A stretch of DNA of 64,000 nt, taken from assembly GCF_014200435.1 (NCBI RefSeq), contig NZ_JACHBR010000001.1, positions 2,108,001 to 2,172,000 of the forward strand, in the 5' to 3' direction. The notes below the pieces were generated by a model. It searched no databases, was not told where the DNA came from, and was given only the letters and a program-made list of their open reading frames with translations. The stretch is from Sphaerisporangium krabiense. GTDB lineage: Bacteria > Actinomycetota > Actinomycetes > Streptosporangiales > Streptosporangiaceae. Shown in pieces: positions 49,487 to 57,203 of the stretch. The stretch's first letter is position 1. Each line of letters opens with the position of its first letter. Position numbers and translations under genes: made by a program.

Positions 49487-49727
49487 CCTCCCCTCCCCCG
49501 CCGAATGGACCGCACCGGCCCTGGGCCTGTGGACGAGACGTCGTCCGCGGGTGCCGAGACGGGAACCAGCAGTGATCATCCGCCCACGCGTCCCACGCAT
49601 CGACGTACATACCCGCTGGTCAGAGGCACTACCAAGGCAAAGTCGGGAGGCGCGCGGCTCCCGGGACACGGTCTTCGCCGGCCCCGGGTGTGCCGACTCC
49701 CGGGGCGGCCGCGCACCCCGGTCACCC

Positions 49728-49754
49728 ATTCGAACTATTCGAACTATTCGGACA
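49728..49754. repeat. Three 9-bp tandem repeats, possible operator
   Basis: ATTCGAACT, ATTCGAACT, ATTCGGACA in direct tandem just upstream of candidate -10 elements. The TTCGAA core is palindromic, so this may be a multi-site operator for the downstream secreted protein. Confidence 0.5.
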
Positions 49755-49880
49755 TATCCGGCTATAACTAGCGAATGACATAATGAGAGGCTAAATAGCG
49801 ACCAAGAGGCAGTTGTCGTCGTTTGCCGGGCATCGCCCTGGAAAGACCCTAGATGGGCAGGCTCTGGACGAGTCACCCGC

Positions 49881-49909
49881 GCATTTATCTCGATACAAGC
49901 GATAAATGC
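49881..49909 (+). promoter_or_regulatory. Leader hairpin before the Gly/His/Trp-rich gene
   Basis: GCATTTATC and GATAAATGC form perfect 9-bp arms around an 11-base loop. It lies 37 bases upstream of the ATG in an AT-rich leader; an RNA switch or repressor site is possible. Confidence 0.4.
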
Positions 49910-49945
49910 CTTCATAGGGGGACCCGACATCAAGGGGGATACGCA

Positions 49946-50308
49946 ATGCCCGGCATCAAGAAATTCGCCGCAACGCTCGCCGTCACGGTCGCGCTCACCG
50001 GTGGCGCGGTGGGGCTGAGCGCCGCGACGTCCACCGGCGCCACCGCCTCCGCCGCCGTCACGACCGGCGGCGACTGGGAGGGCGGCGGACACGGCAAGTG
50101 GGGCGGCTGGGGCGGCGGCGGCCATGGCAAGTGGGGCGGCCACGGCGGACACGGCCACGGCAAGTGGAGCGGCTGGGACGGCGGCGGCGGCAACTGGGGC
50201 GGCGGCCACGGCAAGTGGGGCGGCCACGGCGGCGGCAACTGGAGCGGCTGGGACGGCGGGTTCGACTTCGGCTTCCCCATCTGGGAGCTCACCGACTTCT
50301 GGTGGTGA
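49946..50308 (+). CDS. Secreted Gly/His/Trp-rich repeat protein
   Basis: A 120-residue protein, not recognised. Residues 1 to about 37 are a Sec signal (MPGIKKFAATLAVTVALTGG, cleavage likely after SAA or ASA). The mature part is made almost only of Gly, His, Lys and Trp in units such as GGGHGKWGGWGG, GGHGKWGGHGG and GNWSGWDGG, ending in an aromatic tail GFPIWELTDFWW. No cysteines. Such composition may bind metals through His or wall polymers through Trp (inference). AAGGGGG is a strong ribosome site. It is monocistronic with a strong terminator behind it and a long AT-rich leader, suggesting high, regulated expression. Confidence 0.8.
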   Translation: MPGIKKFAATLAVTVALTGGAVGLSAATSTGATASAAVTTGGDWEGGGHGKWGGWGGGGHGKWGGHGGHGHGKWSGWDGGGGNWGGGHGKWGGHGGGNWSGWDGGFDFGFPIWELTDFWW

Positions 50309-50337
50309 CCCTGCCCCACCCGCAGGGCTCATGATCA

Positions 50338-50373
50338 CGAAGGTCCTGGAGCGGCCACGCTCCAGGACCTTCG
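50338..50373 (+). terminator. Strong hairpin terminator
   Basis: CGAAGGTCCTGGAGCG and CGCTCCAGGACCTTCG are perfect 16-bp arms around the loop GCCA, 30 bases after the Gly-rich protein stop. Confidence 0.85.
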
Positions 50374-50510
50374 CCTTCATCCAGACGACCCGAATTTCGA
50401 ATAATGGACGGACCGAAAACAATCCGCCATGTTGGGCGGCCACCGATCCCCCGCATCCTCCCGCGGGGATATCCGCGCGAACGGCCCGGCCTCTCGGCCC
50501 GGCGTCCCGT

Positions 50511-51251
50511 TCAGGCGGCGGTGCGGGCACGGGCGCGGCGCTTGGCCGCGTCGCCGCGCCCCAGCCACCACTCGACCACCAGCAGGGGCACGGTCCACCC
50601 CAGCCAGCCGCCGAGCCCGGCCACGGTCCGGGTCAGTTCCTGCTGGTCGCCGCCGAACAGGGTGTCCAGCGACGGGCTGAGCGTCAGGGTGAGGATCACG
50701 CCCCAGATCCGGTTGGTGATGATGGAGAAGGTCAGCGCGAAGGCGCGCAGCATCCACCGCCGGTGTTCGACGAAGCGGCGCCGCCTGGCCATGCGGTAGC
50801 CGGCGGCGGTGCAGCCGAGCCACAGCAGCGCGAGCATCACGTTGCTGACCGCCAGCACCGGGCCGAACGGCGTGAGCGCGCCGATGACGATGCCGGACAG
50901 GCCGGCGGGGAGCACGCCGGCGAAGACGTAGGCGCGGCCGGTCCACCGGTGCGCGGCGGGGTGGCGCCGCCGGAACCACGGCCACACCTGCAGGAAGCAG
51001 GTGATCATGGCCACGCTCGCGAACAGCACGTGCGCGACGAGCAGCGGGTAGTGGGCGGCGAAGTCCTCCACCGGCACCCGGGACCGCGCGGGGTCGCCGG
51101 TCAGGTACGGGGGCAGCGAGAAGGCCAGGAACAGCACGGTGACGAACCCGAGCGGCGCGACCCAGGGCCGCCGCCACCAGGGGATTCGCGCGGAGGGTCG
51201 GAGTAACGGGTCCGGGACGTGCTCTCGGGGTGCCCGCGTGGAGATGGCCAT
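50511..51251 (-). CDS. DUF2306 membrane protein
   Basis: A 246-residue protein with about six or seven membrane helices. It matches the DUF2306 pattern: HYPLLVAHVLFASVAMITCFLQVWPWFRRRHPAAHRWTGR in the first half (core RRHPAAHRWTGRAYVF) and RRRFVEHRRWMLRAFALTFSIITNR in the second, with several membrane-proximal histidines that recall haem-binding membrane proteins. Function unknown. GGAG lies six bases before ATG 51251. It diverges from a TetR gene across a four-unit operator array and is likely the regulator's target. Confidence 0.85.
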   Translation of the reverse strand: MAISTRAPREHVPDPLLRPSARIPWWRRPWVAPLGFVTVLFLAFSLPPYLTGDPARSRVPVEDFAAHYPLLVAHVLFASVAMITCFLQVWPWFRRRHPAAHRWTGRAYVFAGVLPAGLSGIVIGALTPFGPVLAVSNVMLALLWLGCTAAGYRMARRRRFVEHRRWMLRAFALTFSIITNRIWGVILTLTLSPSLDTLFGGDQQELTRTVAGLGGWLGWTVPLLVVEWWLGRGDAAKRRARARTAA

Positions 51252-51273
51252 GGACGGCTCCGTTCGCCTGGAT

Positions 51274-51342
51274 GCGTATGACGTACGCTGAGCGTAGACC
51301 ATACGCACCGCGTAGGGAATACGCCGTGCGTATGAGATACGC
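51274..51342. promoter_or_regulatory. Four-unit 18-bp operator array GCGTA-N5-TACGC
   Basis: Four 15-bp palindromes GCGTA-N5-TACGC begin at 51274, 51292, 51310 and 51328, exactly 18 bp apart with 3-bp spacers. The inner bases differ (TGACG, GACCA, GGGAA, TGAGA), so only the arms are conserved. The array fills most of the 105-bp gap between the divergent DUF2306 and TetR starts and should bind several TetR dimers side by side. Confidence 0.9.
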
Positions 51343-51356
51343 GCCGACTTGCTACC

Positions 51357-52106
51357 ATGGCGGCGATGAACGAGAAGTCCCGCGACGATCTGCCGCGCCC
51401 GCTGGAGGTCCTCTGGAAGGGCCGGGAACGCCGCCCACGCGGCCCGGCGCAGGCGCTCAGCCTGCCGCGCATCGTCGCCGCGGCCATCGCGCTCGCCGAC
51501 GAGGAGGGCCTGCCCGCGCTGTCCATGGCCCGGCTCGCCCAGCGTCTCGGCTGCGCCCCCATGTCGCTGTACCGGCACGTCGCCGGCAAGGACGAGCTCC
51601 AGCTCCTGATGATCGACGGGGCCACGGCCCCCGCGCCGCGCATCGAGCCGGGGCCGGGCGGCTGGCGGGCCGGTCTCGCGCGGTGGGCGGTGGAGATGCG
51701 CGGGGTCTACCACCGGCACCCCTGGATCCTCCAGATCACCGGCGGCCCGCCCCTGGACCCGGGCCAGCTCGCCTGGGTGGACGCCGGGCTGCGCACGCTG
51801 AGGGCCACGCCGCTGCCGCCGGCCGAGAAGCTGTCGGCGATCATGCTGCTGACGTACTACACGCGTGGCCACGCGCAGATCTCGGCGCGACCGCCCGTGG
51901 AGCCCGCCGAGGCCCTCGCCGAGGAGGCGGGCTACGAGACGCTGCTCAGGCGCCTGGTGGACGCCGAGCGGTTCCCCGACCTGGCGGAGGCCCTCGCGGA
52001 GGGCGCCTTCGCCCCCGACCCGGACGCCGCTCCCGAGGCGGACTTCCTGGCCGGGCTCGACCGCATCCTCGACGGCCTCGAGACCCTGGTCGGCCGCCGC
52101 GGATAG
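51357..52106 (+). CDS. TetR-family regulator (TetR_C_1 type)
   Basis: A 249-residue regulator. The helix-turn-helix is LSLPRIVAAAIALADEEGLPALSMARLAQRLGCAPMSLYRHVAGKDEL (core LAQRLGCAPMSLYRHV, residues about 57-72), followed by a TetR class C-terminal ligand domain (MRGVYHRHPWILQITGGPP, LTYYTRGHA). The set resembles tetracycline-repressor-type regulators that bind drug-like ligands. ATG 51357 or 51366 can be the start; neither has a clear ribosome site, so a leaderless mRNA is possible. It should bind the array just upstream and control itself and the DUF2306 gene. Confidence 0.88.
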   Translation: MAAMNEKSRDDLPRPLEVLWKGRERRPRGPAQALSLPRIVAAAIALADEEGLPALSMARLAQRLGCAPMSLYRHVAGKDELQLLMIDGATAPAPRIEPGPGGWRAGLARWAVEMRGVYHRHPWILQITGGPPLDPGQLAWVDAGLRTLRATPLPPAEKLSAIMLLTYYTRGHAQISARPPVEPAEALAEEAGYETLLRRLVDAERFPDLAEALAEGAFAPDPDAAPEADFLAGLDRILDGLETLVGRRG

Positions 52107-52190
52107 GGACCGGACTTCAACGGACACCGACCACAAAACCTCTTAATAAACTCATTTACTACCTCTGGTTGCGAAAACTCCCGCCATTTC

Positions 52191-52219
52191 TTGACATGTC
52201 GTGTGGATGATCTTTTAAT
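52191..52219 (+). promoter_or_regulatory. Candidate promoter of ferredoxin-P450 operon
   Basis: TTGACA (52191-52196), 17 bases, TTTAAT (52214-52219), close to the housekeeping consensus, in a markedly AT-rich stretch. It would give a leader of about 160 bases before the ferredoxin gene. Confidence 0.6.
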
Positions 52220-52385
52220 CTGGGGTATGGGGCGTATCTCGGTGGCCACCGCCGCCGAGTCGAATCGGCGGATCATCGGTCCGCCGCTCACCGTCGGCCT
52301 CCTCCCGCGGCCGGGCGAATTCTGATCGTCGAGGCACTGCTCGCCGCCCGCCGCGAGGAAATGACGACACAGAGGGAGCGCCGGA

Positions 52386-52586
52386 ATGAGAGTGAAGATC
52401 GACCCCCGACGGTGCCAGGGCCACGGTCGCTGCTACGACCTCGCGCCCGGCCTGTTCGGTGAGGACGACGAGGGGTACGGGAAGGTCCTCGGGGACGGCG
52501 CCGTGCCGCCCGGTGAGGAAGAGGCGGCGCGCCGCGCGGTGTCCAACTGCCCGGAGCGGGCGATCGAGACCGACCGGGAGTCCTGA
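52386..52586 (+). CDS. P450-associated ferredoxin (CxxHxxC type)
   Basis: A 66-residue single-cluster ferredoxin. The cluster motif is CQGHGRC near residues 10-16 with the last ligand in NCPERAI near 54; histidine replaces the usual second cysteine (CxxHxxCx(n)CP). This variant is known among actinobacterial ferredoxins encoded beside P450 genes. It delivers single electrons to the P450 encoded one base after its stop. No ferredoxin reductase gene is present. Confidence 0.93.
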   Translation: MRVKIDPRRCQGHGRCYDLAPGLFGEDDEGYGKVLGDGAVPPGEEEAARRAVSNCPERAIETDRES

Positions 52587-52587
52587 C

Positions 52588-53859
52588 ATGGCCGTCGACG
52601 ACCGCTTCACACAGCATTTCCGGGAGAAGCCGAGCGACCGTCTCGTGGGCGTCCGCAACCAGGTCGTCACCGGCCCGGTGTCGGACTGGGCCACCGACTT
52701 CTCCCACACCGAGCCCGAGTGGGCGGCCGACCCGTACCCCATCCAGGACGACCTGCGGCGGCGCTGCCCGATCGCGCACACCGACCGGTTCGGAGGCGGC
52801 TGGCTCCCGACCCGCTACGACGACGTCACGGCCATCGCCTACGACACCGACCGCTTCTCGTCGCGGGCGGTCATCATGGGCAACTACCGGCCGCCCCAGG
52901 AGCTGGCGCCGATCGGCGGCGCGCCGCCGATCTCCTCCGACCCGCCCTTCCACCACGACGCCCGCAAGCTGCTGCTCCCGGCCTTCACCAAGAGCGCGGT
53001 CGCCAAGCGGGAGGAGGCGACCCGCGCGTACTGCCACGCGCTCGTCGACGCGCTGGAGGGCCAGGAGGTCGTGGACGCGGCCCGCGACTACGCCCAGCAC
53101 ATCCCGGTCCGCGTCATCGCCGACATGCTGGGCTTCCCGCCCGAGGACGGGCCGCGGTTCCGCGAGTTCGTGGAGAACACGCTCGAAGGGGCCAACCTGC
53201 CGCCGGAGGAGCGGATACGGCGGCTGGACGCGCTGTTCGACTACCTGTACGACCAGATCGGCGACCACGTCGACAACCCCCGCGACGATCTGACGACGTA
53301 CCTCTTGACCGCGGAGCTCCACGGCGCGAAGCTGCAGCCGTCCCACGTGGCCGGCACGATGTCGCTCCTGCTGATCGCGGGCATCGACACCACGTGGAGC
53401 GCGATCGGGGCGTCGCTGTGGCACCTGGCCAGGACGCCGGAGCACCGCGAGCGGCTGGTGGCCGAGCCCGGCCTGCTCCCGACCGCGATGGAGGAGCTGC
53501 TCAGGGTCTACGCGCCGGTGACGATGGCGCGGCTGGTCAGGGACGACATGCGCTGGGGCGGCGTCGACATGAAGGCCGAGGACTGGATCCTGCTGTCGTT
53601 CCCGGCGGCCAACCGCGACCCGGCGCAGTTCGACCGGGCGGACGAGGTGGTCCTGGACCGTGAGGTCAACCGGCACGTCGCGTTCGGCCTCGGCATCCAC
53701 CGCTGCCTGGGGTCCCACCTGGCCCGCATGGAGCTGCGGATCGCCCTGGAGGTCTGGCTGGAGCGCGTCCCCGTCTTCCACCTCGCCGACCCCTCGGCCG
53801 TGACCTGGGCCGCGGGCCAGGTCCGCGGGCCGCGCGCCCTCCCGCTCCGCATCGGCTGA
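52588..53859 (+). CDS. Cytochrome P450
   Basis: A 423-residue soluble bacterial P450. The I-helix oxygen motif is AGIDTT (264-269), the K-helix ExxR is in AMEELLRVYAPV, and the haem loop is FGLGIHRCLG with the cysteine ligand at about residue 373. It should hydroxylate a small lipophilic compound; substrate unknown. HIPVRVIADMLG and RDDMRWGGVDMKAEDWI are similar in style to CYP enzymes of terpenoid or aromatic metabolism, but I cannot assign a CYP family. Partner ferredoxin is directly upstream. Confidence 0.94.
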   Translation: MAVDDRFTQHFREKPSDRLVGVRNQVVTGPVSDWATDFSHTEPEWAADPYPIQDDLRRRCPIAHTDRFGGGWLPTRYDDVTAIAYDTDRFSSRAVIMGNYRPPQELAPIGGAPPISSDPPFHHDARKLLLPAFTKSAVAKREEATRAYCHALVDALEGQEVVDAARDYAQHIPVRVIADMLGFPPEDGPRFREFVENTLEGANLPPEERIRRLDALFDYLYDQIGDHVDNPRDDLTTYLLTAELHGAKLQPSHVAGTMSLLLIAGIDTTWSAIGASLWHLARTPEHRERLVAEPGLLPTAMEELLRVYAPVTMARLVRDDMRWGGVDMKAEDWILLSFPAANRDPAQFDRADEVVLDREVNRHVAFGLGIHRCLGSHLARMELRIALEVWLERVPVFHLADPSAVTWAAGQVRGPRALPLRIG

Positions 53860-53885
53860 CATCTGCCGAAAGTCCACGGAAAGCG

Positions 53886-53915
53886 GTGGGCCGCCCTCGG
53901 GAAAGGGCGGCCCAC
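53886..53915. terminator. Bidirectional hairpin terminator
   Basis: GTGGGCCGCCCT and AGGGCGGCCCAC, perfect 12-bp arms around a 6-base loop, between the convergent P450 and metalloprotease genes. Confidence 0.85.
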
Positions 53916-53921
53916 GGTGGG

Positions 53922-55739
53922 TCAGACCGGGTTGAGGTACCAGATCTCGTTGCCGGCGACGACGCCCTTGGCGGGGTCGGTGTTACCGGTGATCGTCTGC
54001 TGGTCGAGCGTGGTGCTGCTCGCCGGCGAGTCGAGCACCTTGCCACTGAGGCGGTTGACCAGGTAGAAGGTCCCGTCCGCGACGCGGCGGAGCGTCCATT
54101 GCTGGTTGGTCGCGGTGCCGCAGGTCGCCTGCCTGATCTGGACGCCGTCGGTGCTGCTCGCCGTCACCAGGTCCAGGCACTTGGAGCTGTTGACGTTCAC
54201 GAGCTTCCAGTACGAGCCGGTGGCCTGGAGCTGCCAGCGCTGGCTGGTGGCCCCGGACGGCGCGTTGTGCGTGATCAGCGTGCCGGACGCCGTCGAGCCG
54301 CCCACGGGCTCGGCGTTGTCGCGGGTGCCGAGGCCCTGCAGGTAGTAGACGCTGTTGTTGACCGGCGCGATGCCGGTGACCTGGTTGAACACCCACTGCT
54401 GGTTGGTCGCGCCGGTGTAGACCTCCTGCGTGACGGGGGCGGGGTAGGCCGAGCCCGCCGTCAGCGCGAGGCCGGACAGCCAGTCGAAGATCGCGTAGGT
54501 GTTGGTGCCGGTCGGCAGGTAGGCGAAGCGCATGCCGTCCTGGCCGTTGCAGATGTACTGCAGGAGGGTCGTGCCGGGCGTGGTGCCGCTGTAGGAGCTG
54601 TCGGCGCACAGGCGGCTGCCCACGTTGATGAACTGCAGCCCGGTCGTGTAGCCCATCAGCCACTTCTGGCTGGGGGTGTCGACGCGCGTGCGCTGGCTCA
54701 GCTCCGTCAGCGCCCCGGTGGAGGCGCCGATGGGTTCGAGGGCCCCTCCGGTTGCCACGTTCGTGATGACGTAGGTATTACCGGTCTTGGGGTGCGGGTC
54801 GCTGTCGGCGGTGGCGCCCTGGATCAGGTACGCGCTGTTGGCGACGTTCCAGTGGGTGGCGAGGTAGCTGCCCGCGGTGGGGGCGGCGTTGTAGTAGTCG
54901 TCCCGGTTGCAGTCGGGGATGCGGTAGTCGTTCCACTGCAGGCAGGACCACGTGGGCGTGCCCCCGTAGCACATCAGGTCCCACTGGTCGAGGCAGTGCC
55001 AGCTCCCGTCGGAGTGGGCGGCGCTGAGCTGCACGGCGCCGAAGGTGTGCCCGAGCTCGTGGGCGATCGCGTTGGCGCCGAAGCAGCCGGGGATGGCGTC
55101 CACGCGGGCGTAGGCGAGGCCGTTGTTCAGGTTGGTGGACCCGGTCGTGGTGTCGTCGCCCTTGATCTCGCCCATGCCGCAGATGACCGTGGCCTCGGTG
55201 AGCAGCAGGTAGTGCCGGTCGGTGCTGGTGTAGCCGAGGGCCGCGACGGCGCTCTTGCCGGAGTCGAAGTCGACGAGCGAGCCCGCCGGCACGACCACGT
55301 TGCGCACGACGGCGGCGCAGCCCCCGGACACGGCCGTGGTGACGTAGCGGACGTGCCTGCTGCGGCCCGAGGTGGCGGCGGCGTCGTTGAAGGCGTCGTC
55401 GGCGTTGGCGAGCCACGCGCGGATCATGGGGAGGAGCTGGGTGTAGCGGTCGGGCATGGACGGCTCCCGCACGTACAGGACCTCGACGCGCTTTCCGCTG
55501 GTGCCGTCGCCGTCGCAGGCGACGAGCTGCGGGCCGACCTGGGCGGCCTTGGCCTGACTCGGCGCCAGGGCGGCCGGTCCCACCCGCTGGCCGATCTTCG
55601 CGCCCGGGAAGACGTCGGAGGCGACGCGGGTCGGGCCGTCGTCCCGGGGAGCGGCCAAGGCCGCCGAGGGTAAGGCGATCAGGCCGGTCGCCAGGAGGAT
55701 CCATGCCAGGACGAGGGACAGCTTTCGCCGGGGTTGCAT
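53922..55739 (-). CDS. Secreted zinc metalloprotease with ricin B-type lectin repeats
   Basis: A 605-residue exported protein. Signal peptide about residues 1-31 (SLVLAWILLATGLIALPSAALA). The catalytic part carries NAIAHELGHTFGAVQLSAAH (about residues 214-233): HExxH with a third histidine later than in standard HExxHxxGxxH metzincins, followed by a Met-turn-like DQWDLMCYGG. From about 315 to the end are beta-trefoil lectin repeats with QxW motifs (SQKWLMG, NQQWVFN, SQRWQLQ, NQQWTLR). It probably cuts extracellular protein or peptide while bound to carbohydrate. GGGAG nine bases before ATG 55739 sets the start. Confidence 0.9.
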   Translation of the reverse strand: MQPRRKLSLVLAWILLATGLIALPSAALAAPRDDGPTRVASDVFPGAKIGQRVGPAALAPSQAKAAQVGPQLVACDGDGTSGKRVEVLYVREPSMPDRYTQLLPMIRAWLANADDAFNDAAATSGRSRHVRYVTTAVSGGCAAVVRNVVVPAGSLVDFDSGKSAVAALGYTSTDRHYLLLTEATVICGMGEIKGDDTTTGSTNLNNGLAYARVDAIPGCFGANAIAHELGHTFGAVQLSAAHSDGSWHCLDQWDLMCYGGTPTWSCLQWNDYRIPDCNRDDYYNAAPTAGSYLATHWNVANSAYLIQGATADSDPHPKTGNTYVITNVATGGALEPIGASTGALTELSQRTRVDTPSQKWLMGYTTGLQFINVGSRLCADSSYSGTTPGTTLLQYICNGQDGMRFAYLPTGTNTYAIFDWLSGLALTAGSAYPAPVTQEVYTGATNQQWVFNQVTGIAPVNNSVYYLQGLGTRDNAEPVGGSTASGTLITHNAPSGATSQRWQLQATGSYWKLVNVNSSKCLDLVTASSTDGVQIRQATCGTATNQQWTLRRVADGTFYLVNRLSGKVLDSPASSTTLDQQTITGNTDPAKGVVAGNEIWYLNPV

Positions 55740-56106
55740 TCTGATGAACTCCCATCGGCAGGGATACGCCCTCAATGGGGCGATTCATCGGCAATGATCA
55801 CACTCGGCGGGATAAATGCAAGGCGCTTGTAATATTTATCACAAGCCATTGACTCGATGGATGTCGCCGCGTATTGGCGTGTTTGTCAACACGTGGGGTA
55901 ACGCTTCTTTCCGCTTCGGCCACGCGCTGAAGTCAGGGAACGCGGCAGGTGACGGCGAGACGAAGGCCGGACGACGGCCGGACGACGCCGGGTCCGAGCG
56001 GTGGCAGTCCTGACACCGATGAAAGGCGGACCGCCATGATTAACGGCCATGACAAAGCCAGGCCATTCTCACGGTAAAGCGTAATATCCGGGGTTCCCGG
56101 GAACGG
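55740..56106. other. Intergenic region with inverted repeats
   Basis: A 367-bp gap upstream of the metalloprotease and downstream of the glycosyltransferase. Inverted repeats: GCTTGT-N10-ACAAGC (55825-55846) and CGTGTT-TGTC-AACACG (55878-55893), both in the probable metalloprotease promoter zone. A 65-codon frame at 55816-56013 has no ribosome site and is not supported. Confidence 0.45.
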
Positions 56107-57063
56107 TCAGCTCACGTAGCGGCGGGCGGCCGAACGGGACTGCGGTCCCTCCAGGGCGGAGAAACGCAGCTCGACGTGCGGCGGCAGCGAGCGCCGTTCC
56201 GCCAGCACCCACGGAAGCCCCCGCAGCGCGTCCCAGAACGCCAGCGCCGACACGCGGTCGCGCGGCACCGTGCGCATCAGGTGCGAGGTCCGCCGCAGCG
56301 CGGGACGCAGGGGCCTGCGCAGCCAGGTGAACCACAGCGTGTTGCGCAGCCCCACCCGCCGGCGGGCGTGCCCGTCCCGGACCGCGGCCTGGTGGTGGAC
56401 GGTGAGATCCTCCAGGTAGCACAGCTCCCAGCCCGCCGTGGCGAGGTCGGCGGCCAGCAGTTCCTCTTCTCCGCCGAGCCACAGCCGCGCGTCGAAGCCG
56501 CCGCACCCGAGGAACGCGTCGCGGCGCAGCACGGACGCCCCGGCCAGGAAGCTGCCGAGCGCGGGTCCCGGCAGCCAGGCGGGCCCGGCCACGGGCGAGC
56601 CGCGCAGCTCGGCCACGATCGGGTCCTCGCGGCCGCCCGGCTCCACGAGGATCCGCGCGGTGAGGACGGCCAGGGCCGGGAAGCGGTCGAGCACGTCGGC
56701 GGCCCGGCTCAGACAGCCGGGGTCCCACCAGGTGTCGTCGTCGCAGAAGGCGACGTAGGGGGTGGCGAGCCTGCGGACGCCGACGTTACGCCCGACCGCG
56801 CCCAGGTTCTCGCCGAGCGCGACCAGTTCGACCTCCGGGTACGCCGCCGCGACCGCGGGGGCCGTGCCGTCGCGCGAGCCGTTGTCGACCAGGACGACCT
56901 GCGGGCGCTCGGGCAGGGCGCGCAGCCTCGCCAGCGTGGCGAGGGCCTCCCGCCTGCGGTTCCACGTGATGACGACGACGCCGACGCGCCGCTCGCGGGA
57001 CGCGCGCGGCCCCTTGGTCGTCCGCTCGGCGCCCCGGGCGGTGGCGCCTGAGATCGGCCCCAT
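56107..57063 (-). CDS. Family 2 glycosyltransferase
   Basis: A 318-residue GT-A fold transferase. [16 protein letters not shown] opens the nucleotide-sugar domain, [14 protein letters not shown] (about residue 55) and the DxD-type [12 protein letters not shown] (about 104-115) follow; [20 protein letters not shown] holds the acceptor-side ED motif. It has no membrane helix at the end. It probably adds sugars to a wall or exopolymer. ATG 57063 has no clear ribosome site; a GTG at 57102 is an alternative. Confidence 0.88.
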   Translation of the reverse strand: MGPISGATARGAERTTKGPRASRERRVGVVVITWNRRREALATLARLRALPERPQVVLVDNGSRDGTAPAVAAAYPEVELVALGENLGAVGRNVGVRRLATPYVAFCDDDTWWDPGCLSRAADVLDRFPALAVLTARILVEPGGREDPIVAELRGSPVAGPAWLPGPALGSFLAGASVLRRDAFLGCGGFDARLWLGGEEELLAADLATAGWELCYLEDLTVHHQAAVRDGHARRRVGLRNTLWFTWLRRPLRPALRRTSHLMRTVPRDRVSALAFWDALRGLPWVLAERRSLPPHVELRFSALEGPQSRSAARRYVS

Positions 57064-57146
57064 ACCCACGGGGTGCCCGGTATATCCCTGTGGAACTCGC
57101 ACCCGGCCCGCCAGATCGCGGTATGGCTTCCTTTAAGGTAGAGAGC

Positions 57147-57170
57147 GGTGCGCCGGGAAGTCTGGTCGGC
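57147..57170 (+). promoter_or_regulatory. Leader element, copy 2 (nhaA leader)
   Basis: GCCGGGAAGTCTGGTCGGC at 57152-57170 is identical to 2889-2907. With the preceding GGTGC the two copies share 23 of 24 bases. It ends 33 bases before the chosen nhaA start, so it is part of the mRNA leader if that start is right. Confidence 0.5.
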
Positions 57171-57203
57171 AATGTCCGATCCAATGGCGACCCTGGAGCG
57201 TTC

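Larger units (their letters stand above)
49487..49945. other. Divergent intergenic region with structured leader
   Basis: A 459-bp gap between the kinase and the Gly-rich protein gene, clearly more AT-rich than its surroundings around 49728-49820. It contains 9-bp tandem repeats (49728-49754), candidate -10 elements (TATAAC near 49763, CATAAT near 49779) and a 9-bp inverted repeat (49881-49909) within the probable mRNA leader. No convincing gene. Confidence 0.5.

Noticed and set aside
49850-49945. Cyclic-di-AMP (ydaO-type) riboswitch before the secreted protein
   Set aside because: Actinobacterial secreted-protein leaders often carry one, but I could not find its conserved blocks; only a simple hairpin is clear.
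51274-51342. CRISPR-like array
   Set aside because: The period is only 18 bp, each unit is a short palindrome and there are no spacers or cas genes; an operator array explains it.
55816-56013. 65-codon frame in the gap upstream of the metalloprotease
   Set aside because: No ribosome site, no homologous features, and it lies across inverted repeats typical of a promoter zone.
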